Source: JAABVD01 sp965204545
GTDB lineage: Bacteria > Verrucomicrobiota > Verrucomicrobiia > Opitutales > UBA2995
Assembly: GCA_965204545.1 (NCBI GenBank)
Contig: CBDBFA010000004.1
Span: 1-64,000, forward strand
Reading direction: 5' to 3'
DNA: 64,000 nucleotides
This document shows, one piece after another, positions 7,638-15,399 of this stretch (within the stretch, counting starts at the first letter, position 1; each line of letters begins with the position of its first letter). Both the position numbers and the translations under genes were made by a program. The notes under the pieces are model-generated. The model was not told where the DNA came from. It ran no database searches and worked only from the letters and a program-made list of their open reading frames with translations.

Positions 7638-8786
7638 ATGAATCTCAAACCACTGCTCTTCTCCGTCACCCTTGCTGTGGCAGCCTTCAGCCCATCAATC
7701 TGGGGTGGACCCCAATCTACCATCAATATGAAATCCTTTGGCCAGACCGAAAACGGCACGGAAACTTTCCTCTACACCTTGACCAACACCAACGGCTTGA
7801 AAGCGGACATCACCAATTATGGAGGAACCGTAGTTCGCCTGATAGTTCCCGACCGTGACGGCAACATGAACGACGTGGTACTGGGCTACAACACCTTGGC
7901 CGAATACTTGTTGGAGACGCCTTACTTCGGATCCATCATCGGTCGGGTGGGAAACCGCATCGCCAATGGGAGTTTCGAGCTCAACGACAAATCCTATGAC
8001 TTGGTCACCAACAACTTTCCCGCCGATATGCCATGCCACCTCCACGGCGGAACGGTGGGATACGATAAAGTGGTTTGGGAAGCTGAGCCGTTTATAGAAG
8101 ACAATACCCCGGGCCTGAAGCTTCATTATCTCAGCCGGGATGGGGAGGAAGGGTATCCCGGAAATCTGGACGTCACGGTGTGGTACCGCCTGACCAACGA
8201 CAATTCTCTCAAAATCGACTACTTGGCCACTACCGATGCGGCCACTCCGGTCAACCTGACCAACCACTCCTATTTCAACCTGAGGGGAGAAGGCAATGGT
8301 GATATTCTCAGCCATGTTATGACGCTTGACGCGGCCCATTATACTCCCGTAACCGCAGGCCTCATTCCCAACGGTGAAATCGCGCCGGTAGAAGGGACAC
8401 CCTTCGATTTCACCACCCCCCACCCCATTGGTGAACGGATAGACGCCGATTATGAGCAGATAAAATTCGGCGGAGGATACGACCACAATTGGGTCCTCGA
8501 CAACCAGGATGGCGAATTGGCCTTGGCCGCTACCGCATTCGAGCCCGACACGGGTCGTGTCATGGAGGTTTGGACCACCGAACCCGGCGTCCAGTTTTAC
8601 TGTGGAAATTTCCTCGATGGATCCCTTATTGGAAAATCCGGCAGGCCTTACCCTCGCCGCAGTGGATTCTGTCTGGAAACGCAACACTATCCGGATTCGG
8701 TAAATCAGCCAAATTTCCCCAGCACCATTCTCAATCCGGGAGAAAAATACCAATCCATTACCCTATTCCGCTTCAGCGTCCGCTAA
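7638..8786 (+). CDS. galM: Aldose 1-epimerase (galactose mutarotase), exported
   Basis: A 382-residue mutarotase that interconverts alpha and beta anomers of galactose or glucose. A signal peptide (about residues 1-23) predicts export, as in many GalM proteins of polysaccharide degraders. Family signatures are present: 'GRVGNRIANG' at about residue 97, 'HLHGG' at about residue 133, 'NLTNHSYFNL' at about residue 206 with the catalytic His, and 'FCLETQHYPD' at about residue 345 with the catalytic Glu. Length is normal. It is a single gene; the ATG at 7638 follows CAGGTGAACCG. Confidence 0.93.
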   Translation: MNLKPLLFSVTLAVAAFSPSIWGGPQSTINMKSFGQTENGTETFLYTLTNTNGLKADITNYGGTVVRLIVPDRDGNMNDVVLGYNTLAEYLLETPYFGSIIGRVGNRIANGSFELNDKSYDLVTNNFPADMPCHLHGGTVGYDKVVWEAEPFIEDNTPGLKLHYLSRDGEEGYPGNLDVTVWYRLTNDNSLKIDYLATTDAATPVNLTNHSYFNLRGEGNGDILSHVMTLDAAHYTPVTAGLIPNGEIAPVEGTPFDFTTPHPIGERIDADYEQIKFGGGYDHNWVLDNQDGELALAATAFEPDTGRVMEVWTTEPGVQFYCGNFLDGSLIGKSGRPYPRRSGFCLETQHYPDSVNQPNFPSTILNPGEKYQSITLFRFSVR

Positions 8787-9139
8787 GGCCGGTAGGTCAA
8801 AACATTAAGGTGCTTGGGCAGTATTGTTTTTATTGATTGCTTGTAACTACTCAGGACCTCATTGAGGATTCGTATCCGGCGTCTACCTGCGCCGAGTTGG
8901 TTGCGATGACTTTTGAATACCCACGGTCGGCGGGTATTTTTCGGAACGCTGTTCTTAAGTCCTCAAAAAATGGGAGTTCTTACCTGTTGAATGATAAAGA
9001 TTCAAAAGCGGCGCTGCGAAGACGCAGTCCCCCTACCAATAAATTCAAGCGTGGTAGGGCAAGAGCATCCCTGCTCTGCCGTTCATCGTTGTCAGCCAAA
9101 AAACCATCTGAGTAGTTACGATTGCTTTTCCAAGCAAAC
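8787..9139. other. Intergenic region occupied by MITE copy 2
   Basis: About 350 bp between convergent genes. Nearly all of it is the MITE at 8843-9119 with its two 8-bp target repeats. Open frames crossing the boundary here are chimaeras of spacer and MITE. Confidence 0.75.
8843..9119 (+). mobile_element. MITE copy 2 (277 bp) with perfect 8-bp target duplication
   Basis: Same element as at 1198-1475 (inverted) and 37082-37359 (same orientation). Ends are GTAACTACTCAG and CTGAGTAGTTAC. The flanking 8-mers, 8835-8842 and 9120-9127, are both GATTGCTT, a perfect target-site duplication. One base is deleted in a T-run relative to copy 3, and a few substitutions are present. No transposase is encoded; movement would need a trans-acting IS66-type enzyme. 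Confidence 0.93.
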
Positions 9140-9925
9140 TCAGAACCGGCGAATTATGGCCAAGCGGGCAGTGGAAAGCCTGTTTTCAACTTCGTAGGAA
9201 ACGGGCCTTCTGGGAGTATCGGGACCGCAGCAAAGATTATTTCCGGAGCGATTTACGAGATAGGCGCTCTCGCCAAAATCCATGTACAATACCTCCAACC
9301 GCAGTGCCCAAACATCGGACAGTGCCCTTTCCAAGCCGGTTCCAATTACCCAGCCCAATTCCGTCGAATCCTCGCTGAAAGAATCGTCGGGATCCCAAAT
9401 GGTACCGGAATCGATATCGGTTACCGAGTTGCCGATACCTGCAACAGCCAGTCCGGCAGTGGCAAAGACGGTTAGGCTACCAACCCCCTGTTCAATTCCT
9501 CCGCGCGCAGAAATGATCCAGGGAAATCCCGCTTCGGCAGTTTCATCCAAACCTTCGGGATCGAGCTTGTCGGTGGAGGCAGACACGTGAGTTATAACAC
9601 CATCGAGTTCCATTCTCAGGTTCAGGCCACCGACATCGAATTTTCTCCCTACGAGGAAGCCGCCGGAAAAGCCCGTATCGTCGTACTTGGAAACCGTCCC
9701 GGGATTACCCCAGTCAGCAAAGCCATCGACATCCAATAACCGGTTCTTCATTAAACCGGGACCGATAAAGATCCCGGCATAATTGTGGGAGCGTACAGGA
9801 CCTGTTTCTTTCTGCGTAGGATTTTCCAGCTGGCTGACGGCAAAAGCGGCATTCGGAATGACCAAAAAAGCCAAGAGAAAAACTGCTAAACTTCCCGGAA
9901 GTGGATTCCCTCTCCATATTTTCAT
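9140..9925 (-). CDS. Outer-membrane beta-barrel protein
   Basis: A 261-residue protein from the ATG at 9925, with a signal peptide ('MKIWRGNPLPGSLAVFLLAFLVIPNAAFA'-like, cleaved after AFA). The body alternates hydrophobic and polar residues in short strands ('YAGIFIGPGL', 'GGFLVGRKFDVGG', 'LRLEVLYMDFG') and ends in Phe ('AIIRRF'), as expected of an outer-membrane barrel of the OmpA-like/porin-type small barrel class. An in-frame upstream start at 9976 would put 17 unlikely residues before the signal. Function is unknown. Its 3' end lies 20 bp beyond MITE copy 2. Confidence 0.75.
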   Translation of the reverse strand: MKIWRGNPLPGSLAVFLLAFLVIPNAAFAVSQLENPTQKETGPVRSHNYAGIFIGPGLMKNRLLDVDGFADWGNPGTVSKYDDTGFSGGFLVGRKFDVGGLNLRMELDGVITHVSASTDKLDPEGLDETAEAGFPWIISARGGIEQGVGSLTVFATAGLAVAGIGNSVTDIDSGTIWDPDDSFSEDSTELGWVIGTGLERALSDVWALRLEVLYMDFGESAYLVNRSGNNLCCGPDTPRRPVSYEVENRLSTARLAIIRRF

Positions 9926-9968
9926 CAAAACAAGAGTCACAATAGAACTGCTTACTTCTTTCCTGTGA

Positions 9969-10370
9969 GAGGTCAATCCGGGTTTTCCGGAAATAAGGAT
10001 TCGGCATAACCTCCTCCATTTGGTTCCTCAACACTTCGACTTGTCTGGTTACCAATGTTTGATAGGTATGGGCTTGTACCGTGTAAACGGCTCCATCGCT
10101 GGCACCATCCGGGCAACTGCCTGCTACCCGGAACACAACAGCCACGCCATTGACTGCCTGGACATGGCCGGTGGCTCCGCTCCGGGCGAATACGAGAGAA
10201 ATGCCCAACTTGCCGAGCTGAATGCGCTGAACGCCACACTGGCGGTCATCAAGTGGAAGAAAGTGAGAGGCTTTTATTGCGACCTGGAACGGGAACTCAA
10301 CTGCGAGTACGTAATCGACGGCAACAGGCTGATCAATTCATACCGCCTCAGCGCGCCATTGGCGCCATAA
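9969..10370 (+). pseudogene. Remnant of an E1/ThiF-like adenylyltransferase gene
   Basis: An open stretch lacking a plausible start (only TTG or internal codons). Its translation contains 'SAPGEYERNAQLAELNALNA' followed by 'IKWKKVRGFYCDLE', a C-terminal signature I associate with ThiF/E1-like proteins. In those the conserved pattern is an Asp-Met-Gly-Gly-Gly run before SAPGEYERN; here it reads 'DMAGG'. The N-terminal Rossmann domain with its ATP-binding GxGxxG is missing, and the first 25 codons do not look like protein. It lies alone on the plus strand between two minus-strand genes. I read it as a decayed 3' fragment; a small live gene is the alternative. Confidence 0.5.
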
Positions 10371-10391
10371 TCCGACATTTACGCCAATGGC
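10355..10391. terminator. Inverted repeat between convergent genes
   Basis: Perfect 10-bp arms GCCATTGGCG (10355-10364) and CGCCAATGGC (10382-10391) with a 17-base loop. It sits between the end of the E1-like remnant and the stop of the minus-strand PhoD gene at 10411. No clear T-run follows, so terminator activity is a guess. Confidence 0.4.
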
Positions 10392-10410
10392 TTTCGTGCA
10401 TATTATAGGG

Positions 10411-11976
10411 TTATTTTACTCTAATGCGCTTCGGCCATCCAGGGACGTCGACGTCGAGGGGATCGCGTGTGTCAGGGTCCATGGGATGAAACTGGAAAGT
10501 GATATCGCGATTATCCTTGTCGAAGATGATCATGCCGTAACCGACAAATCCATCGGCTTTCGCAGCCACCGTAAGTTTGTTTCCAAAGCGATCGAAATGG
10601 TTGCCCGAGCCCGGCATCCCAGGAATTTCCCCACCTTTCGGTTCTTCCACAGGATTCCATACCCGGCCTTGACTCGATCCGAAAGGAGGAAGCGAATATT
10701 CCCAAAGACTGTCATTCCAGTCCTCAACGCCCTGTCGTAGGATGACTCCGTAGTGAAGGTCTCCGGAAATCAATACGGCCTTGGAGGGATTCAAGGCCCG
10801 GAGCGCATTATTCCGCGCAGATTGAGGCCAGCCGTTCGAATCCATGTCGCCGAATGTGCGTTGATAGTTCCCGACATTCACAAAAGGAGACTGATGCAAT
10901 ACGGCGGCAAGGCGCTTACTCCTGCCGACGCGCTTTGCCCATTGGCGGACGAATTTCTCCTGCGCTTCTCCCAGCAGATTCAGACCGGGCGCATCCAGGT
11001 TTCGCGTATCGAAGGCGGGATCCATGATCACTTCCAGGGTCGTATTCGGTTTATTGCTACGAGGGTCGTCGATCGCTTTTTCGAGAATGTCCGTGGGCGG
11101 TGATTTGAATTTACGATCTTCCAGGATTGCAAAGCTGACGCCCCCATATTCCAGGGAAGTAAAGTATGCGTATATTCCGGCATTCCCCCAGGGACCCGGG
11201 TTTACGGGGTCGGGCAGGTGCCACATTTGCGCGCGCTCTACGGCATTTACCCATTTCGGATACAGGTATCCACCCGTGGTACGGTCTCCGGTCATGCGCC
11301 TTCCCCCATCGCCCCAAAGGTCCCTGGCATAGACATCATGATCGTCGGTGACGATCACACAGGGCCGGTCCTTTAACAGGTCACGAAAGGTCAGGCCGAA
11401 TTTCCGCCACTTCGCCAGGTAACTCTTCATGGCCGGCAATACATCCGCTTCAGTTTCCGCTTCAATCGTTTCACCGCCCGCATTGCTCTGGTAGAGTTGG
11501 TCACCGGCAAAGAAAACCAGATCGGGATTCTGAGCGATCATCTGCTCCACCGTTTTTCGAAAGGGAAACCGCTTGTCGTTCACGCAGGAGACTGCCATGA
11601 GTTTGAAATACTTCCGGGCAACCGGATCCGCCCGTATAGTCCCCTCGATCCGGCTGGCGCCACATTGGACCCGATAGGCACGATTGTTACCGGAATTCCA
11701 ATTCTCGATACGGAACTCGGCTACCGTGGTCAGCGGGTCCACCTCAACCTCCGCAAACGTTTTCCAGCCCTCCCCAGAACTCAATTGCAACTTTGCCGAA
11801 GCCGAAGTCGGGTCCAAGGGATCGGCATCGGTATGAGCCGCAAGCTTAAGCGTGTTGTTGGCCACTCCATACTGAACCCACAGTATTTCAGGAGGATCGG
11901 ATTCCGCGGCGATGGATGGGGAGACCCATTGAACAAGTATCGCAAAGAGCAGTGAAAACAGGGGAATGGGTTTCAT
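10411..11976 (-). CDS. PhoD-like alkaline phosphatase/phosphodiesterase, secreted
   Basis: A 521-residue metallophosphoesterase of the PhoD type with an N-terminal signal peptide (residues 1-23, ending SIAA). The first 120 residues form a beta-rich fibronectin-like domain common in PhoD proteins. Metal-site motifs follow: 'LMAVSCVNDKR' (about 150), 'FFAGDQLY' (about 180), 'CVIVTDDHD' (about 225), 'LHQSPF' (about 383) and 'LISGDLHYG' (about 420). PhoD enzymes release phosphate from phosphomono- and diesters in the periplasm. It is last in a minus-strand set with the PKD protein (18-bp gap) and a TIM-barrel isomerase. Confidence 0.88.
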   Translation of the reverse strand: MKPIPLFSLLFAILVQWVSPSIAAESDPPEILWVQYGVANNTLKLAAHTDADPLDPTSASAKLQLSSGEGWKTFAEVEVDPLTTVAEFRIENWNSGNNRAYRVQCGASRIEGTIRADPVARKYFKLMAVSCVNDKRFPFRKTVEQMIAQNPDLVFFAGDQLYQSNAGGETIEAETEADVLPAMKSYLAKWRKFGLTFRDLLKDRPCVIVTDDHDVYARDLWGDGGRRMTGDRTTGGYLYPKWVNAVERAQMWHLPDPVNPGPWGNAGIYAYFTSLEYGGVSFAILEDRKFKSPPTDILEKAIDDPRSNKPNTTLEVIMDPAFDTRNLDAPGLNLLGEAQEKFVRQWAKRVGRSKRLAAVLHQSPFVNVGNYQRTFGDMDSNGWPQSARNNALRALNPSKAVLISGDLHYGVILRQGVEDWNDSLWEYSLPPFGSSQGRVWNPVEEPKGGEIPGMPGSGNHFDRFGNKLTVAAKADGFVGYGMIIFDKDNRDITFQFHPMDPDTRDPLDVDVPGWPKRIRVK

Positions 11977-11994
11977 GATTAAAGGGAATGTCTT

Positions 11995-13086
11995 TTATTT
12001 GATAAGCACTTCCCGATGCCTGGAAAATCGCGATACTCCATCGGGGCCTTCGACTTCAAGTAATACATTATGTTTGAAACTCGATTTGTCATATTTGTGG
12101 ATCGGATTTTGTTCGTTTGATGTTTCACCGTCGCCAAAATGCCATGTCCACTTCGTTATGTTCCCGATGGATTCATCCTTGAAATAGACGAGTCGCCGAC
12201 CCTCGTCGATGATTTTGAACGAAAACCTCGAATCGATTGCAGGGAGAAGGTCCTTTTCTATTGGCATCAAACGGAATGCGCAGAGATATGATGCGTCCTG
12301 AACGCTCATTCTATGACCAGCGAGGGTGGAATTACCCTTCCCGTCCTTTTTCCCGTTATCAAAATCAAGCACGGCCCAGGAGAGCCCGATGATCTGATTT
12401 TCGACCAGATTGGAGACAACTGCGCGCTCAGGGCCGTCATAGGGCGCATAGTCGAACGGAGTCACCCAGAATTCAAGGACGAGTTTTCCAGCTTCTCCAG
12501 GTTTGAAATTGTAATCGTAGGCCTGATGAGCCCAGGGGAACCAACCTATCCACGGATTACCGCCCCAGACCATGCACCACTGGTTGTTCACGGGTGGAGT
12601 GAAGATGTGATAGTTCTGAGCATGGACACCGCTGAAACGGAAATAGTTTTCCACCGGATCTTCGATCTGCGCATTGTGGATGAACTGTCCTCCGGATATG
12701 TCCGCATCGAGTGAAATCTCGAAAATATCGTTCTGGTAGCTGCGTTTTGCATCGAAACGTTCAAAATCCCAGAAGTCGTCATAGGCTTCATACAAGAAAT
12801 AAAGGCGGTTCAGTCCCTTGACCCAGCCGACTTTCACCGAAATATCGAGGTCTTCAGGTTTGACAATTCCATCCTCATACCCGCCCTCAGTACCGTCGAG
12901 TTGGTCGGTGCGGTAGGTGTATTCCTCGCCGACTAAGTCCCAGTCAGTTGTCTTGCCGTCAATACGCGGAATGTGTTCCGGCGGGAACTGGAATACCTTG
13001 AACTCTTCATCGGAGCGTTCAAATGCCTGGGCGGCAATGGCTGTGAGCAGAAGAAGCAGGACGATCGTAAATGTACTTTTTTTCAT
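11995..13086 (-). CDS. Exported sugar-binding-like protein with PKD domain
   Basis: A 363-residue protein from the ATG at 13086 ('MKKSTFTIVLLLLLTAIAAQA' signal peptide). An in-frame start 18 codons upstream would bury the signal. The central part (about residues 30-260) is a beta-sandwich resembling carbohydrate-binding module family 9 ('IPRIDGKTTDWDLVGEEY', 'LYFLYEAYDDFWD', 'DIFEISLDAD'). The C-terminal 80 residues are a PKD domain ('WTWHFGDGETSNEQNPIHKY'). It probably binds carbohydrate on the outside of the cell. It lies between the isomerase and PhoD genes, probably in one transcript. Confidence 0.72.
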   Translation of the reverse strand: MKKSTFTIVLLLLLTAIAAQAFERSDEEFKVFQFPPEHIPRIDGKTTDWDLVGEEYTYRTDQLDGTEGGYEDGIVKPEDLDISVKVGWVKGLNRLYFLYEAYDDFWDFERFDAKRSYQNDIFEISLDADISGGQFIHNAQIEDPVENYFRFSGVHAQNYHIFTPPVNNQWCMVWGGNPWIGWFPWAHQAYDYNFKPGEAGKLVLEFWVTPFDYAPYDGPERAVVSNLVENQIIGLSWAVLDFDNGKKDGKGNSTLAGHRMSVQDASYLCAFRLMPIEKDLLPAIDSRFSFKIIDEGRRLVYFKDESIGNITKWTWHFGDGETSNEQNPIHKYDKSSFKHNVLLEVEGPDGVSRFSRHREVLIK

Positions 13087-13177
13087 GTGATAAATGCCTT
13101 TCGGTTGTTCAAATATGGATTCTCCGCCAACCTCCTGCAACCAGGCGCGGACACTCAGAATGACGGAAGAGTTCTGC

Positions 13178-14131
13178 TCAGCTCACGTATTCGGTCAGCC
13201 AACCCTGGAGGATCCCCAGGTCACGACGCATGGCAGCGACCACCTCCCTCTTGGGGATGGTAATTTCACGATGTCCTTTTTCAGCCCTGCCAAGCGGGTA
13301 TTCGAAGTGCATGGAAATGGGGCCCGTAAGGCCCAATTTCTTAACCAGTTTGAAGTAAGCGGGAAAGTCGACCATACCTGTTCCCAGAGGTACGTGCCTT
13401 GCCCTCCATCCGTTTTCCTCCTTGAACCACCGAAAATCCTTGTTGGCGGTAAACTTGATATAGTCCTTCAGCAAGCGGAGGCCGAGTGACCAGGCGGTGC
13501 CGCCTTCTTGTGTAGCGTGTTTAACGTCGTATTGACACCCTATCCACCTGGGGTTGAGACCTTTTAACAGGTGCCAGAGGTCCCATACGGGGGCGCCAAC
13601 CCGGGTCCCGGAGTGATTCTGGTAAGCCCCGTGTATGTTGTGCTTCTCGTTCAGACCCGCGAGCCGTTCCATGGTGACGCGGTGGTTTCGAAGGTTCTCC
13701 TCTATTGAAATGGAATGGTCGTAACCGAAAGATCCCATCCGGTAGTACTTTACGCCCAGATCGCTGGCTGTTTTGAGAATCTTTTCGGTGTGCACGTCAT
13801 CCGGGTTGTTTATACGGGTGGTGATAGTGTAGACCTTGATTCCAGCTCGCTCGACCGCCTGGACGGCCTTGGGCATATCGCGTTCCACATTTTCCGGCAA
13901 CACATGACCCCCGGGCCGGACCGTGAGGGCCACTCCGTCAAACCCGATATCGGCAGCCGTTCGGGCCATGTCGGCGTAATCCAGAAATTGCAGATGCTTC
14001 GAAAATACACAGACCTTGATCTTTTCCGATGCCTTGTTGCGGACTGCCCCGGTCAATGCACTGCCCAGGGACAAGGAGGCCGCCGTGGCGGCCATCCCAG
14101 TTACAAATTGCTTTCGGCTCAATTTATTCAT
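13178..14131 (-). CDS. Sugar phosphate isomerase/epimerase-like TIM-barrel protein, exported
   Basis: A 317-residue protein of the xylose-isomerase-like TIM-barrel superfamily (AP endonuclease 2 fold). The N-terminus carries a signal ('MNKLSRKQFVTGMAATAASL') with S-R-K-Q-F rather than the strict twin-Arg of Tat, followed by an Ala-rich core. Metal-binding barrel positions are suggested by 'GVALTVRPGGH', 'GAYQNHSG', 'QYDVKHATQEG' and 'PISMHFEYPLG'. Members act on sugars or inositols in catabolic clusters. A related gene starts at 63486. It probably leads the transcript into the PKD and PhoD genes. Confidence 0.8.
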   Translation of the reverse strand: MNKLSRKQFVTGMAATAASLSLGSALTGAVRNKASEKIKVCVFSKHLQFLDYADMARTAADIGFDGVALTVRPGGHVLPENVERDMPKAVQAVERAGIKVYTITTRINNPDDVHTEKILKTASDLGVKYYRMGSFGYDHSISIEENLRNHRVTMERLAGLNEKHNIHGAYQNHSGTRVGAPVWDLWHLLKGLNPRWIGCQYDVKHATQEGGTAWSLGLRLLKDYIKFTANKDFRWFKEENGWRARHVPLGTGMVDFPAYFKLVKKLGLTGPISMHFEYPLGRAEKGHREITIPKREVVAAMRRDLGILQGWLTEYVS

Positions 14132-14162
14132 GGTTTAAATAGAAGTAAAATTCCCCTCGCCT

Positions 14163-14972
14163 TTAAAGACGCCATACCACGAGTAACTGAGCCACACTTT
14201 CATCCCGTCTTGTTCCGAGCTTGTTGACCCAGTATTGATACTCAATCCCGACCAGGAGCTTTTGGGGCTCTCCGGCCATGGCCTTGCCCAGATCCCATTG
14301 AAACTGCGGTTGTGCAAGAAACCAACCCTCCTCCACCTGACCGAGTTCGTTTTCACGGCTGGCCACGTACTCGGCATGGCCGACGATGGCGAAAGACTGA
14401 CGGCCAAGGTCGAAGGGCAAGGCCCAACTGACGTCGAACATGAAGCCATTGTCGGTTTTGGGAGCTCCGCCTCCCACAAGGCCGGAGTTGTCGTCTATAT
14501 AGGCCGTCAGGTCCGTATTTAAAAACAGGAATCCCGGCAGGTCCCAGGAAACCCGCAGGCCGGGCAGGTACTTCACGAGCTTGGCATCACCACCGGCGTT
14601 GACCCCGCCGATCAAAGCCAAATCCCGTATGGCGCCGAGATGTATTTCCTTTTTCCACAGCTTCCCCAGGCTCAAGGTGGGATACCACTCGGAATAGAAA
14701 TCTCGGTCGTTGAAGCCGTCGCTTGCGCCGTCGTCAAGGTAGTCGATAAAGAAGAAACTGTCACCGTATTTCCATTCTGAAAATTGTTGCACGGTAAATA
14801 CGACGGTTTGGTGCTCGGTTCCGGAGAATGGATTCGTGTGTTGGCCGTACTGCAGGTGAAACTCGGTTTGGGCCGGCATAGTGGTCCTGGCAGCCAGCAA
14901 CGCCATTACTACAATGCCGAGGCATGTTGCATTCAGGGATTCGGCGGGACGCCACTTCAGGTTTCGGTCCAT
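14163..14972 (-). CDS. Tsx/OmpK-like outer-membrane channel
   Basis: A 269-residue protein with a signal peptide (cleavage near 'MPAQ', residue 35). Many amphipathic strands follow, with the motif 'YGDSFFFIDYLDD' typical of the nucleoside-specific channel (Tsx/OmpK) fold: an aromatic-rich strand followed by acidic residues. It ends 'LLVVWRL'. The predicted role is small-molecule passage through the outer membrane; the substrate cannot be told. The ATG at 14972 overlaps the 3' end of the VOC gene by 16 bases, so the two are probably translationally coupled. Confidence 0.7.
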   Translation of the reverse strand: MDRNLKWRPAESLNATCLGIVVMALLAARTTMPAQTEFHLQYGQHTNPFSGTEHQTVVFTVQQFSEWKYGDSFFFIDYLDDGASDGFNDRDFYSEWYPTLSLGKLWKKEIHLGAIRDLALIGGVNAGGDAKLVKYLPGLRVSWDLPGFLFLNTDLTAYIDDNSGLVGGGAPKTDNGFMFDVSWALPFDLGRQSFAIVGHAEYVASRENELGQVEEGWFLAQPQFQWDLGKAMAGEPQKLLVGIEYQYWVNKLGTRRDESVAQLLVVWRL

Positions 14973-15319
14973 ACCGCGAGTTCGTAACCGTCGGGATCTG
15001 TAAAATGGAATCTTTGGCCGCCTGGGAATTCGAATACGGGTTTCGTAACATTGCCTCCGGCCGCTTCGATGCGACGCGCGAGTTCGGCTAAATCGTTGGC
15101 GTAGAGGACGACGAGTGGACCCCCTGGAGCAACCGTTTCGCTCCTATCAAATCCACCTTTCATATGGCCGTCAAAGAATTCGCAGTAATCGGGTCCGTAA
15201 TCGGTAAAAGTCCAACCAAATGCTTTGCCGTAAAATTCCTTTGATCTGCTGATGTGGGCGACACGGAACTCGATGTAGTCAATGCGACGGTCCTGGCGTG
15301 GCTTTTCCATACGCCCCAT
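14957..15319 (-). CDS. VOC-family (glyoxalase-like) protein
   Basis: A 120-residue single-unit vicinal-oxygen-chelate protein. Typical elements are 'IDYIEFRVAHISRSKEFY' at the start, 'GGPLVVLYANDL' in the middle and 'HFTDPDGYELAVW' near the end. The latter ends with the Glu that usually ligates the metal. Proteins of this size act as dimers; this subgroup is usually annotated as glyoxalase/bleomycin-resistance-like without known substrate. The start could be the Met at 15319 or the Met three codons on. It lies 81 bp downstream of the RND transporter gene and overlaps the Tsx-like gene. Confidence 0.85.
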   Translation of the reverse strand: MGRMEKPRQDRRIDYIEFRVAHISRSKEFYGKAFGWTFTDYGPDYCEFFDGHMKGGFDRSETVAPGGPLVVLYANDLAELARRIEAAGGNVTKPVFEFPGGQRFHFTDPDGYELAVWTET

Positions 15320-15399
15320 TACTTTTCTTTCCCATCAGCAATTGACAAGGCCAATAACTCCACATGGAAGGATGGAAAGTTGTAAGTAATAACCAATGC

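Noticed and set aside
8837..9115. 92-codon frame starting before MITE copy 2
   Set aside because: It is a chimaera of spacer and MITE; the part shared between copies is the MITE's own 67-codon frame, which has no recognisable protein and no sign of coding selection that I can test here.
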